Shown piece after piece: positions 45,360-57,936 of a stretch of 64,000 nucleotides of DNA. How positions within the stretch are numbered: the stretch's first letter is position 1; each line of letters begins with the position of its first letter. The notes beneath the pieces are model-generated. The model worked only from the letters and a program-made list of their open reading frames with translations, did no database searches and was not told the DNA's origin. The DNA lies in the NCBI GenBank assembly GCA_035771165.1, contig JAWNZC010000261.1, positions 1,253,501 to 1,317,500 of the forward strand, read 5' to 3'. Both the position numbers and the translations under genes were made by a program. Source of the stretch: Paragorgia papillata (lineage: Eukaryota; Cnidaria; Anthozoa; Scleralcyonacea; Coralliidae).

Positions 45360-48300
45360 ATGGCCAGTAAGGAGAAAAGTAACGCTTCTGGTTTTAGTGT
45401 ACCACTTCCTCCTCAGTCAAAGCGACGACGATTGATTGCATACACAAAATGCGTTATTTGCCATGTCGATAGCGAGGAAACTTTAAGAAAAGCGAAAGGA
45501 TCTTCTATTGACACTCTACAAAGAGCACTCGACCTTCGTAAAGACGAAGTTTACGATAGGCTCCACAAGGAATTGCCCAACCTTATAAACCGTGATGTGT
45601 TTTGGCATTCCACATATTACTCTTCCTACACTAGTGTACGGAATTTAGGACACGCTACAAAACACGCAGAGTTTCATCCTCGTCTGGTGTCTCTATAGAT
45701 TGGTGTAAATGTTTTATTTGTTGGAATAAGACATATAAAAAATGCCGGGAGATGCACAATGTTTGTACCTTTGAAGCATGTGAGTCGGTTCGACAGGCGG
45801 CAGAAAGCAAAAGTGAGGAAGGAATGCTACATGGTCTCAACTCAGTCAACAAGAACCAAATAGCTGCTGAAGCAAAATATCATAAAACGTGTTTGTTTCT
45901 TATGTCACCAAATCCAATCTAAAGCACAAAGGCTTTAAAGAAAATGAAGCAGAAACAATTTATGATACAGCATTCAAAGAAATGGCGGGCGAAATTAGTG
46001 TGGGTATTTACCAAGGAAAGGCATACGACATGTCATCACTTCTGTCAAAGTATCGCGAGCGCTTGGAGGAAAAGGGAATCAAGGCCGAAAGCTACAGCAA
46101 ACAGCGCCCGAAACTTCGACTTGCGAAGCACTTCGGAGAAAACATGGTGTTCCACCAGCATCCTGACAAGAAAAACCGGAGGTTATCTATTCGAGCAACA
46201 TATCTCTGCAAGATGTCCTAAATGCCGCTGCTACACAGAACGCCGGTATCAGATCCGAAAGTAGCGTTTCAGATAATGCCCAGCAGATTATAAATATAGC
46301 GCGGCGAGTAAAGGAGGACATACAGAAATGCAGTGGCATCTCATTAAGACCAATTAACGCTGACGATCTATCATTTGAGTCAGCGACAAGAATAATTCCC
46401 CCTAGTCTGTACTGGTTAGTTCGCCTGATGATTACATGTGATGAGACTGGAATTGACGACTTTTACCAACCAGCTCCCTGTGTCAAAATAGAGGACGAGA
46501 GGCGCATTCTAAGTATTGCCCAAGATATAGTTCACTGCGCATCAAAAGCCCACGTGAAGCTTCCAAAGCAAATAGGCCTTGCAATGGCGGTTCGCCACCT
46601 TAACGGATGTAAGCAGTTAGTTGTCCTTTTAAACCGAATGGGTCAAAGTTCTTCATACGAAGATTTGCTAGCCGTTGATACAAGTCTGGCAACGCAAGTG
46701 TTAGCCAAAGTAGAAACTTGTGGAACAGTCATCCCTTCAAACATCTCTTTAGGAACTTTCATGCAACTTGCTGCTGATAATAACGATTTGAATGAGGAAA
46801 CGATAGACGGTAAAAAAAAACACTCATGCCACAACCATGGTTGTCTACCAGTGAAAGGTTTATGGTCCAGAACTACCACCTACCACAGTTGGAAATCATT
46901 CGAAGAGACGGCGTAGCTTGAAGAGAAGTGGAAGTGTCTAAGAGTTACAAGAATGTTCGGCCCATGGAAGAAGACCTTTAGTTAATCAGTATACTGGTGC
47001 AGTTCACATGGAGTGGCTGAAGGGTGAAGGCGGCGATCTTTCTGAGGCAATCAACACGGACGACATTTGGGCTCTCCTTCGTATGAAGCCAGCAAGCATA
47101 ATGCAGACGGGTATTTCCGCGCAGGAATTGCAGCCAGTTCCGAGCTGGGGTGGATTCAACTCGATCTTATACCCCGACCTTCATTCTGCGAGTAAGGTTG
47201 GATACTGTCTTATGATTGAAGGCTCTTCAACTGAACTCAGCACAGTTTACACAGTCATGAAACACGCCCAGAAGATATGTGTCAACCTAGGATAGCTCGA
47301 CACCGTCATTATATTTGACCCTGCTATCTACGCGAAGGCAAAGCAAATTCAGATGACGTTTCCGGACGAGTTTTCGAACACTGTCATTCGGCTTGGGGGC
47401 TTCCAAATAGCGCTGAATTTCCTCTCACTGCTTGGCAAGAAGTTTCGCATTTCTGGATTGGAAGACCTTATATCACCAGAAATCTTGGTCATTTGCGCCG
47501 CTGCTATCTGTCGTCTAATAATATAATTATGTATTCTAATGCGTTTGATTCTATTACATTCTAGTGTATTCTCGTTATTCAGGTCATTGAGTTCTTTAGA
47601 ATTTGCCTAAATCGTGCATGTATGTATATGTAAACAACCTGTAAACGGCTATAAGAACTGTGAAATCAAGAAAGTTCAAACGCTTTTGGAAGTATATGCT
47701 AGGGACGTATCAGGATCTTTATGTGCCCAGGAAGTAGACTGGCTTATGCCGAATGCATTGCGATCTGGGAACTTCGCATCGCCCGTAACGTTGTTGGTCA
47801 ATTTGGCCAATTTCTAGCACCTGTTTACAAAGATTACTATGGCTAACACTATGGATAGTGGCGCTTTTAGTGCAAAAACAAGAAAATAAGACGAGCTAGG
47901 GACGTACTTTGTCGTCGAAGTAAGCAAATGTTTTTTAGTTATAACTGTTTCTTAGTCCATACGCAGGACGGACTGTTGATGACGAAGAGCGTGTTGTTAA
48001 TGAGGACGCCGTGATAAGGAAAGCGGAGGAATACAGACGGGCAATAGCAGCAAAGGCAGAGGTGCGAGATAGCGTGGAGGAGCTTCAGCAAGAAACTACA
48101 GAGCTTCGTTCGCTGTTTCAAGACTTCACAGGCGAATCAAGGGTAAAGTCAAAGATGTTCGCCTTCTGGGAGGAGTATGGGCATATGGTCAAGCTGCTTC
48201 TGCAATTCGTCAAAGGTGAGAGAACAGGAAATTGGGAGTTACATCTGTTGAGTGTTTCTGCTATTGTCCCATATTTCTTCGCCATGGACAGGCCAAATTA

Positions 48301-48496
48301 CGCGCGTTGGCTTCCTGTGTACATAATGGACATGAAGCAGTTGGTTACCAATCATCCGAGAGTTCATCAAGAATTTGTGAATGGCAATCACGCAGTTAGT
48401 CGATCTAGTAAGCCTTTTTCCCAGGTGTGGACGGATATGGCACTGGAACAGTCCATAAATGCGGACTCTAAGTCGAAAGGAGGAATAATCGGTTAA
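45360..48496 (+). pseudogene. Orphan multi-zinc repeat protein, broken and interrupted
   Basis: Pieces in one order and strand, about 900 codons: start MASKEKSNASGFSVP; Cys motif CVICHVDSEETLRKA with DTLQRALDLRKDEVYDRL; a break near 45690; second Cys motif CKCFICWNKTYKKC; NQIAAEAKYHKTCLF; breaks near 45900, 46190 and 46820; CDETGIDDFYQPAPCVKI; PSWGGFNSILYPDL; VIIFDPAIYAKAKQIQ with VIRLGGFQIALNFLSLLGKK; the 446-bp repeat insertion; FAFWEEYGHMVKLLLQFVKG; and NHAVSRSSKPFSQVWTDMA, then stop. I know this as an uncharacterised, repeated protein family in cnidarians and other invertebrates, possibly a transposase because of its copy number and RNase H-like Asp pattern. That function is inference. 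All frames are disabled. Confidence 0.55.
47515..47960 (-). repeat. Dispersed ~450-bp repeat, copy 2 (inside the orphan gene)
   Basis: Inverted match to 10186-10641. It lies between the AAAICR-coding end and YAGRTVDDERVV-coding start of the gene. Frames at 47614-47817 inside it are not genes. Confidence 0.8.
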
Positions 48497-48726
48497 CTAC
48501 TATTTGCAAGCTGTTCAGGAATGCAGCAACATCTCTGTGCTAAAATATGTTTTGTTCGATATAATAAAATACCTACATGTATTGGATTGGTTATATGGCA
48601 AAGCTTAAAGCACAGCAACAGGTCATGTTTTGCATTAGTGTAAGAGCTGTATATCCCCTTGGATTCATTTTGACTTTAAAATCCAGCAATCTATATTTAC
48701 TTAATATAGCCATTACCCTTACGAAA

Positions 48727-48960
48727 AAATCCTATAGGAATTTCTATAGAAAATCCTATAGGAATTCCTATAGGAATTTCTATAAGATTTTGGCCCAATT
48801 TCCTATAGGAATTCCTATAGAAATTCCTATAGAATCCTATAGAAATTCCTATAGAATACAATAGGAATTCCTATTGAATCCTATAGAATCCTATAGGAAT
48901 TTCCATTGAATCCTATAGGAATTCCTATTGAAACCTATAGGAGTTCCAATTGAAATACAA
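48727..48960. repeat. CCTATAGGAATT palindromic minisatellite
   Basis: About 20 units of CCTATAGGAATT, TCCTATAGAAATT and AATTCCTATTGAA in tandem. Each unit is close to self-complementary, so a single strand could fold into many alternative hairpins. Confidence 0.9.
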
Positions 48961-50400
48961 CAAATTTGAAACAAAAGTGAAATACACAAATGCAGTATAG
49001 AAAAACTTTTTAATTACAGATAAAAAAATACATTAAAAAAACTACACTGAGAAAACTAGGACTGTATACTGTACATTGATATTATTATTTTGGTTTGTTC
49101 AAGTTAATAATAATCTTGACCTGATGTATATACAATTAACTCTTGCTATTTTTTCAGCTTGAATCTTTAGAATTGTTACTCTTCTTATGGCACTTTTCCA
49201 CATTGTTCAATTTTGCCTTGATGCAATTTTTTATTTCCTTATCATTGCCCAGGTGAAACCTTTTCATCACTAGTCCTAAAACACAAATAGTATAGGGCAT
49301 TATGAATCACTTAAGTTATCAAGTAATCACAATATTATATGTTTCAACAAACTATTACTACACAATCTGACATCACACAAGTGTTATATTTCTAATATTA
49401 ATAAGTAATCATCATGATTACTAGTTCTTAGAGAGAATATTTGGCATTTATACTCAATACGATACGATAGTTATGATGTTAGAAAAATTTGAGTGTGATA
49501 ATTATATACTTTGAGACCCTAGTTACTTACTAGTTCTTAACCTGATAACAAAATATGATCGTAAGTTTGCTTACTTTATCATTTGTTACACGTTTACGGA
49601 CCATCAAAACTTGATGAATGAGTTTTAACTTTATGTTAACTTTTTCAATAGTGACCTCTGTCTGCTGAGAAAATATTTTATGTTAGTCCATATTTATACA
49701 ATCAACCTGAAACTGTACTACAAAATACTGGGTGCACTGCAACTCAATTACAGTATATTTTCAAAAATATATTACTAAATAGATTGGAAACAAATCAAAC
49801 AATAGATTCATTTCATTTCATTTCATTTCAATGCTATACGGATGATATACGGAAATTGTTGCTATATTTATTTAATACCTATTTTGAAGAAGTTTCCATA
49901 AAATAGGTTTATATAGGAAGTTTGTTGCCATAATTATTGAAGTCATTGATCTTGTGTCTTTCTCCGTTGCTGAGTCGACAAGCAATGACTTTTTTTCGCT
50001 TTAATTTCTTAACTATTTCTGTAAACAGTAACATCAATTTCAAGTTAAATATATGCTATACTTACTAGTATAAAGCTTATCAGTAAATCAAATCTTCAAA
50101 GTTCTTCTTACCTGTAGTTACTGACTACGTGTCTGGCTCACTACAACAACTGAACCACACTTTCAACCATTCCTATATAATTTGCGCCAATTCCAAACGT
50201 TCCAGAGAGCATGTCTAGAGAACTGTTACGAACGTGGTTATCGCTTTTCCCATTCTGCTGTTGGACTCCATAAAGACGCATATTTAAGGCGACAGTACTG
50301 ATATAAAAAACTCTTTATATACACCTACTCACAAAATGGCAGCCAGTTTGATAAATTTTGAACTTGATTGGAAAGCAAGACTGTGATTGGTTGTCTTTAA
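48961..50400. other. Intergenic, no gene recognised
   Basis: AT-rich. A short (CATTT)4-5 run is at 49808-49830. No coding content noticed. Confidence 0.4.
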
Positions 50401-50404
50401 TTAT

Positions 50405-51410
50405 ATTCAGCTGAGCTCTGGGGGTAGTACCCGCTGACGAGTAAGTGGATCGCGAACACATTGCTCATGGCCTTCAATATTCCTCGTTTTGTATCAGGAA
50501 AACCACTGGTCTCAGATACAACAGCCAGGTCTTGCTCTGTACACCACTTCACTCCCAGGGATCTCCATTGAGGTAAAGGATTGGGCGGTCAACGTATTTA
50601 GTGGCGCATGCTACTTCAGACGACGGGATGGCTGTCAGGACTTCTCGATTGTTTGAAATCTATTTGGTTAGACAAAACCCTCCCGTCGCAAGAATATCCA
50701 TCAATTACTTCGCCAACCTTATATAGCTACCGCACCATTTGATTTCGATGCTAACAGGTCATCCATGTAAAAGTTTCGCTTTACTGAAAGGATGGCATCT
50801 TCACTGAACTTTCCTTCCTGATCATCTGCTGTTCTCTGCAAGGCATATTTTGTGCAACAGGGCGAATCGACGGCGCCAAAGACATAGACAGTCATTTGAT
50901 ACTCTTATATTTTACTGGTTTCATCGAGATCTTTCCACAAAAAAACGTAATGAGTCTCTTTCTTGTTGTATTACTCTGACTTGAAGGAACATTTTTTCTA
51001 CATCTGCTACGACGCCAACTTTTCCGTTTCGAAATCTTACAAGAATTCCAATCAGGTTGTTCAGCAAGTCAGAACCTGTGAGGCCCCGTCGAACTTGGAC
51101 GCTGCATCGAAAACTACTCTAAGAGAGGTACCACGTTTTGGGCGTTGTTGTTTTCGCTTTCTCGAGGGAAATTTTTCTTGCCTGTAATTTGGCGATATAG
51201 TCATTAATGGCTTCAGTGTATTTATTTGCTAGTTCTGACTACTTCTAGCCTTGCAATTGCTATAGCTTGGTTGTTTGGGACGTTTGGATCAGCATCTTTC
51301 CACAGGAGAACTGTCTTGAAATAACCTCCTCCAAAACCTTGGTGTTTTGCAATGTAATTAGTGCCATTTTGTCTTCGATTGACATTGGAGATTTAGGCTG
51401 GGTTTTCTCG
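50405..51410 (-). pseudogene. BEL/Pao reverse transcriptase relic
   Basis: Minus strand from about 51410, in changing frames: GGYFKTVLLWKDADPNVPNN; DLLNNLIGILVRFRNGKVGV; VADVEKMFLQV; FLWKDLDE; MTVYVFGAVDSPCCTKYALQ; ENSR/ADDQEGKFSEDAI; catalytic NFYMDDLLAS near 50755-50780; then RREGFV, SSEVACATKYVDRPI-like and KTRNIEGHEQC-like pieces. The order is that of BEL/Pao RT, with very many stops and shifts. It could be the 5' partner of the integrase relic at 43755-44410. Confidence 0.7.
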
Positions 51411-51427
51411 GTAGCATGAGAACCATT

Positions 51428-51508
51428 TCAGGTAGACTAGAATGGAGTCGAATGAAGTCGAATGGAGTGGAATGAAGTGGAATGGTGTGGAGTGGAGCGA
51501 AATGGCAG
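51428..51508. repeat. Short GGAAT-like block
   Basis: TGGAATGAAG, TGGAGTGGAA and similar words, related to 26466-26835. Confidence 0.7.
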
Positions 51509-51920
51509 ACGTGAATGACCAAATTAAACGTTTTCCTTATGTATTTTAGGGTAAAACTGGTGTCATGTATTTTGGTGGTTTAGCCCTATTCAGTTTTCCT
51601 AATTGTGTTGCCGATTTGTTTTACATTTCTGGATTTTTGTTTTAGCAGTTTTGTTGTATTGGGCGTTCCAATTGTTATATTTTGAATTGTTTTTCATCAT
51701 CTCTCAATATTCTAATTAGTTTCAAATCACTTTTATTTTAGGTTCGACCAGACGTAAGTAAACGTTTGAATTTATTTCTTCATTTCTAACTTTAAGGTTA
51801 CATAATACCCTAGTAAGCTAATTCCGGCACGAAATTTGTTACCGCCCGCGCAATTTTTCTATGATTTGTCTCATACTTGCACCAAATGTAGTTAAGTATG
51901 TGAAGGACATTATCGTTTTA
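51509..51920. other. Intergenic, no gene recognised
   Basis: 51745-51790 shares GTAAGTAAACGTTTG-like words with 26835-26870; otherwise nothing. Confidence 0.35.
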
Positions 51921-51924
51921 TTAA

Positions 51925-52397
51925 AGTGTTTATGAAACGAAAATTAAGTTTGTCTTATTTGAAAGAACTTTTGAAATGACAAAGTAAGATCTTTTGCTGT
52001 TTTTTGTTTCCTTGCTTCGTTTATGAGATATTTCAGTTTGTTTTATATGTGAAACTAACCAGTGACATCACAACGTGCATAATGACTTACTGGGAAAGGT
52101 TATATATATTTGCTATTACTAAACGGAATCAGTTGAAAATGTATATTTCTGTTGTTGTAAGGGAAAAACGCACACATAATTGCTTTGAAGTGATTCCGTT
52201 TGATAACAGAAAAGATATATAACCTTTCCCAGTAAGTCATTATGCACCTTGTGATGTCACTGGTTAGTTTCACATATAAAACAAACTGAAATATCTCATA
52301 AACGAAGCAAGGAAACAAAAAACAGCAAAAGATCTTACTTTGTCATTTCAAAAGTTCTTTCAAATAAGACAAACTTAATTTTCGTTTCATAAACACT
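51925..52397. mobile_element. TTAA-flanked 473-bp palindromic MITE
   Basis: TTAA at 51921-51924 and 52398-52401. Ends AGTGTTTATGAAACGAAAAT on both strands. Arms over 200 bp, near-identical, with a loop near 52150. The two mirror frames (52004-52222 plus, 52100-52318 minus) encode the same residues because of the palindrome and are not genes. Confidence 0.9.
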
Positions 52398-52401
52398 TTA
52401 A

Positions 52402-53560
52402 ATAAAAAAGAGAATATTGTTCCAGATATACTCATAAGTTTAAAGTCAAAGTACCTTCGCACCGCGATTTAAGTTGGTCTTTGGTTTTACCAAAAATCTT
52501 TTAATTATTTTATCATATTTACATCTTTGTTCTAAAAAAGGGCGTTCGCATTTTTCTATTGCTGTAGGAGTTTAGCAACTATGATATTTTAAACTATGAA
52601 ATTTTAATTCTCGACCTATATTGTAGAAGAAGGAATTGACAAATGAAGGTCTGTAGCTCAGTTAGTTTTTACGTAAATAAAACGCGTGAACACCCTTCTG
52701 TAGCGCAAACATTCGTCAACGTCCTTGTGCAGGTTGGGTAGGAATCGATTAAAACGCGCGATCAACTTAGACCTTTTAGCGCGCCTATATATACGTAACT
52801 CAAAATTCGTGTGCTAATTAATAAGCCGTGAAGGTTTGGCGTAGTTTTCACAGCTATTGCTGATTCTCCGCCCCCTGGTAATTCAATTACTTTCCACCAA
52901 TAAGAACGACAGCGATGTTATTTGTTTGTTTGTTTATGGTAAGAGTTGCAAAACAAAGACTATACTCTGAAAATAGCACTAATCCCTTGTTGATAAGTTC
53001 TTAATTTGACTGACTAGTACCCAGTCGTCTCTGGAAATTGAAATTTTCGGTGCCTGATGGAAATGTGCACGCGCGGGAAAGTTATGGCGGAGTTTGGACT
53101 TCAAGAGACCGATTCACGCGCTTTTAGCATTTTTAACTCGTTCAAGGTTTTCTTTGAAAACATTCAGTTAGAGCAGTATTTTTCCAAGTAAAAATCGCGC
53201 ACTTAAAGCTTATTGTTGTTGCTCGTTTAAACAAAAGATTTTCAACCGCAGACAGACTGCTTTAAAAGGTGAAATAGCATGATGTCTGCGCTCATCATTT
53301 GGATGTGAGTCACTCTATGAATTTTATCAGAATGTTTTTATGGTAGAGTAATCAGAATTAAGCGCAGTGCCACTGGTGTGACCTTAATAGCCGTTTCGGC
53401 GCGTCATGAAATCTGGTGAAGACAATAAATAATAGAGTATGGAAATCACCAATGAATTGTCGAATCCCGAGATTCGAGAAAGAAATTCGAATGACTGCTA
53501 TACGGCACAAACCCCCAAACATCCAACGAACGTTATCTGAAAATTACCACAAGCCTCACA
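52402..53560. other. Intergenic, no gene recognised
   Basis: Mixed composition. A GTCTGTAGCTCAGTTAG word at 52649 is tRNA-like only over box A. Confidence 0.4.
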
Positions 53561-53564
53561 AGTA

Positions 53565-54215
53565 AAGGTTTCAAAAACAAATGAGCTAATGTGGTTAACA
53601 AAGCTTACAAATTTATAATGCAAAGGTCCCGACAATCTATTGACAACAGTACTATGTTCAATGTTAGAAGTGAGCGTGGAAAGTGTTTCCGCGTCTGTAT
53701 TTGTTACCTTTGTTTATCAGGTTTATTTGTAAATTTGAAAGTTGGCTTGGCAGCAATTCGAACTTTTCTCTCCGCCGTCTGTAATTTTGTAAATTCCGTA
53801 GTAAACATCATTCGCGTCCGATCTAGTGTCTTCATCAGGGGTGATCGTTGTGAAGATAGGTCCCATATTTATACTCTCATAGAACCATTGATGAATTTAA
53901 TGGAGCCTGGGTGCTATTGATGTGCCGTGGATTTGTAGTGATAATTTTTGAATTATCCCGCGAAATCTCACGGTTGGTTTTGCACGCGTGCTCCAACAAA
54001 GCAGAATTTTCCTTTTTTGAACTGAAGAAAACCGCTTTTTGGTGCTCTTTTACACGCGTGCCAAACTGACGTTTTGTCTGCCCGATGTACTACTCCTGAT
54101 TACAGTCATTGGACGGAATGGAATAAATAGCATCTTTTCTCTGTTCTTTCGCAATACGATCCTTAGGTTTTGCAAAAATATAACCTAGCGTAATCAATAA
54201 TAAAACCTTTCTTAA
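53565..54215 (-). pseudogene. Penelope-like element GIY-YIG endonuclease relic
   Basis: Minus strand from about 54210: IFAKPKDRIAKEQRKDAIYS, then IPSNDCNQE, a stop, YIGQTKRQFGTRVKEHQKAV, SALLEHACKT and DNSKIITTNPR, HINSTQAPLN. The IPC-DC-x-YIGQT-R-F-RLKEH pattern is the GIY-YIG endonuclease C-terminal to RT in Penelope-like elements. The 3' UTR (GATGAAGAC-type word, ACAACGATCACCCCTGATG) extends to about 53565. RT is not recognised upstream. Confidence 0.75.
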
Positions 54216-54800
54216 AAAAACTTTTGTAGCTTTAAACTATGTCTGATTTTTCACCTGACTGCGTTGGGAATTATTTGATAGCCCAGGATTTTTATTAGTG
54301 GCCGTTCCGTGTTCCTAAGTTATTTTTCACGTAATGTGATATATTCGGGACCCATATATTTGCGATTTGATGCAAAATTTAGGACTTGCAAGTTTCGAAT
54401 CATATTGCAGACTTTTCTTCTAAGATCTGTCAGTCGTTGAATCTTGACGTTTCATCATCCCCATAATGCACCGTCGAAATTTACCTACCTCAATTTCCAG
54501 TTGCGCCTTCAAACTCCCCCCTATTAATTTAAACCGGCAAGATCTTAGATGATACAAAGACGATTGGATACGAGTCCATGCAATTTGACACAAATTAGCT
54601 GTCATGCATCCGTTAATTAATAATAGACTTTCCGGCCACGAATTCATAACCGTTTTAACACGATAACACGCTCAATTTTTGTTATTTTGGATTCAGATTT
54701 TTGCAGCTGATAGATTTATTGGTAACCATAATAAGTATGTCGAAATATACCCCTTTCCAAAAAATATTAACATTCTAAGGTATTCTGAAACCTTAAACAC
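54216..54800. other. Spacer, no gene recognised
   Basis: Possibly decayed upstream part of the Penelope relic; no RT motif seen. Confidence 0.35.
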
Positions 54801-55174
54801 GTGGGTTCAACCCTACTTGGCTTGTGCTCTCCTTTTTTACTTTACTCAACAAAAATAGAGGGCAAGTTTGTGGAAATATTTAGTTATAGTGTTTAACGTA
54901 ATGATTTTTTTGCTGAAATTCTAATACGACTGGTCGAGAGGAATACACTATTTTATTGTTTGTCTTTTTTAGCTATGTCAAGGTGTTGTCGTGACGGTAG
55001 GTAAATTATGATCATGCAAAGACATTATGTAAGTTATTTAGGTAAGTTATAATGGCGCACTGTTATGTAACTAAATTTTTATTATTAGTCGTGAGCAGGC
55101 GGAATCCTAGGCTCTCCTGCAATTTGATTGGCTACGTGAGCGGGCGGTATTTCACAAGCATCTTCGACCGCGGT

Positions 55175-56899
55175 CAAGGGCGGATCTTGAATTTTTTTCA
55201 CCTTAGTCAAACCATTCCTAGGGGGGTACGGGGGCATGCCCCCCCCCCGGAAAATTTTTGAAATGTGGACTTCTGAAATGGCATTTCCTCCATTCGTGAC
55301 GGTACTTTGAAGAAAGATTTAAAAGTTTTAAATCGTGTTTTCAATAGCGCATTTTATCAAGCATCAAATAAATTTAGGGATAAAGTGGACGTTTTATTAT
55401 ACAAATACATTTAAAATTATAGAAAATAACGGGGGAAAATCCAATAAATCGAATCTTAGGTAGACCAGAATGTACACATATTAAAAGACATTCATGCACA
55501 AGATCAAAGAATCATGTTACCGAAATCATTAAGCACTTTAGATATTTTTAATGATATTCCAAGCTACTGAGGTTAGAATCTGGTCGTGTGAGAAACATCA
55601 AGAGGTACACAAGGCAACCAAACAAAACTTTTATGTGTTCTCATGTTGTGCAATATTTACGCAGAACTATCACTACCAGACATCACATGGTTCAATTTAA
55701 ATAAATCACGTTCGCGCTATCAAATTTACTAACCCATACAGTCATTCAGCCAAAATAGAATACTATTACAAACGACGCGTCTATATATATTATAGGACTA
55801 TTATTATAATATACGCATCTGACAATCAAAGGATTAGTTACCGCGATAGGTTCTTAACCGTTTGAGTCTGACGGCCAAGACTCTTTGAATCCTTTGTAGA
55901 GTAATACCTTCAGGCAAGAGCCAGTGTGGATAATAATTTTAACGTTAAAACTTACCTATCGATCGGGATAATTGAAATAGAACGTTCTCAAATTCACTAA
56001 TAATTAATGAGAATTTTACTCAATCAGACAGCTCCATTCCGTCACGTGAATGGGCTGTGAAACACCGGTAAAGCACTGCATCAAACACTAGTGTTTGATC
56101 TGTTTCTTCATCAAACACTAGAGTTTCATTTATGTTAATTAAACAGGAAACACGATACGATTGAGTAAAATTGTATCACAAAACATCCACAAGTCCCACA
56201 ACGGTGGCTCATTGGTTCATTGTCTTTCATTTGAAATAGTACATCACTGCTGTTTAATCGAAGCGAATACTACACGACATTCGTAGAAGCCATGATACGA
56301 ACTCCGTCTCAAACATAAGCTTGAAGTCGAGTCAGAGCAGCTGAGACTGCTCATGCTGCAAGTTAGTCAAACCGTCCTGTATCAGCCAATCAAAAGCCAA
56401 GTGCGTCAAGAAACTTTACTTCCGACGTACTTGCCTGCACTTCCGACTAACTTGCAGTGTTTTTAACCAATCAGCGCTCGTTATTTCGACATAGTCGGCC
56501 ATTTTGACGTACTCAAATTATCCATATTTGTAAAGATTTACACCTCTATCCCTAGTCCGAGCGTACAAGTACGCTCTAGTGGCCTGGTATATAAGTAGGT
56601 TGACCGAGTAGCCCACAGTAAACACGGCGGACTGGGACGTAGAGTTTTTTTTGCAGATTGCGCTCGCAATCGGCGATTCGCTGCTCGATATTGGTTTTAA
56701 AATAAAATTTCAAAAATCTGGAAAATAATAAATGTAGTCTAGTTGTTTTTTTAAATTGAATTAATTAGTCGACTATTTTTTTGAATTAATTAGTCAATTT
56801 TTTTTAATTAATTAATTAGTCAAATATTTTTGAATTAATTAGTCAATTTTTTTTATGTTAGTCGCTTGACGTGTTTGACGTACCCTAAATCCGCCCCTG
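55175..56899. mobile_element. hAT-like non-autonomous element, 1,725 bp
   Basis: Ends CAAGGGCGGATC and, on the reverse strand, CAGGGGCGGATT. Target duplication GCGGT at 55170-55174 and 56900-56904. Copy B has the empty site (CCGCGGTCCAAA), confirming the insertion. Just inside the left end are GGGGGCATGCCCCCCCCC and GGAAAATTTTTGAAA. CAGGGGCGGAT ends are typical of hAT, where 5-6-bp duplications occur in some lineages beside the usual 8. No transposase found; the interior is AT-rich. Confidence 0.8.
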
Positions 56900-56947
56900 G
56901 CGGTCCAAATAGTTTTTTACATTCTGTTATTTAAACCTCATCGTGTC

Positions 56948-57148
56948 ATGTCTTTGAAAAAGTTACAAATGGCTTACTACAAGCAGTTTCGTCTTCAAAC
57001 TCGAACAACACACTTTCAATTTTCATGCAGTCCGCCGAGTATTCGAAGCGACTTTCCAAGCGAACAGCTAAAAATTAGCAAGCGACGGAGAAGAACGACG
57101 AAGAATCTTTATCAAGTAAACTTTAAAAACACTCGGACTGCATTCTGA
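56948..57148 (+). CDS. Basic 66-aa ORF of family R, copy A (hypothetical)
   Basis: Starts MSLKKLQMAYYKQFRLQTRT; has FPSEQ and a basic patch SKRRRRTTKN, ends FKNTRTAF. Copy B encodes the same frame with many conservative changes and a 3-bp indel that keeps frame. The basic patch could be a nuclear localisation or nucleic-acid-binding stretch. No family recognised. Confidence 0.4.
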   Translation: MSLKKLQMAYYKQFRLQTRTTHFQFSCSPPSIRSDFPSEQLKISKRRRRTTKNLYQVNFKNTRTAF

Positions 57149-57222
57149 CTTCCCATCGATCTTCAAGTTTTAACTGTTTTTTTTTCACAAAAAAAGTTTC
57201 CAAGCTTGCTGTCACGGCTGTC

Positions 57223-57936
57223 CACAGGGAGCCCATCTTGGCAGCGCGTGGGCACCTGTGGCGGACTCGAAAGACGCGGGGGGGGGGGGGGACTGTGGCA
57301 CACTCGATCGTGGTGTGTTTAGGAAAATAATAAAGGGATGAAACACGAATTCTTCCTTGTTTTGAACATCGTTTTAAGCGCCTATAGGTATTCAAATTGT
57401 AAGACAATTGAGCGAAGTAGTTGCGATAATGATTCATTTATCAAAATATAAATAAAAATGATGCAAAATCTCAACTTTTAGCCGTGATTTTGCAGCTAAA
57501 TTACATATCGTATTTTCGGGAGATGCGTTCCGCAAGTAGCTAGGACACTACATCATCGTTGACACTTCGGATAGCTACGAAATCCTACGATAAGCTTTTA
57601 GGATAAAGCGGGAAGTCTCAGGATTATTGATTTATTGCACATTCATCTGACTCTGAGTTTCAGTCGGTTTCAGTATTCTAACGGTGGCTCCCGACGATAC
57701 GAGATTTCCTGGCTACTTGCGGAACACATTCCACGTTGAACGTTTGATGTTTCATCCCTTATATTTTTTCTTCTCCCTCCCCCCCTTTCCCCCCGTTTTT
57801 CCCTTTTTTCTGTCTTTTTTCCCGCTTCCGGTAACCGTTTTTCGTGGGTTTTTTTTAAATCCCCTGCCACAGTCCCCCGCGCGTCTTTCGAGTCCGCTAC
57901 AGAGTGCCCACGCGCTGCCAAGATGGGCTCCCTGTG
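57223..57936. mobile_element. 714-bp terminal-inverted-repeat MITE
   Basis: Perfect 20-bp ends CACAGGGAGCCCATCTTGGC, continuing with few differences for about 80 bp. Candidate 7-bp target duplication GGCTGTC at 57216-57222 and 57937-57943. Copy B of family R is uninterrupted at the equivalent point (CACGGTTGTCAAACTGCATG). Superfamily not assigned. Interior without coding capacity. Confidence 0.8.

Noticed and set aside
52004..52318. Two nearly identical 72-codon frames on opposite strands
   Set aside because: Mirror images forced by the palindromic MITE.
52649..52700. tRNA-like GTAGCTCAGTTAG word
   Set aside because: Only box A-like; no box B, no acceptor or anticodon stem follows.
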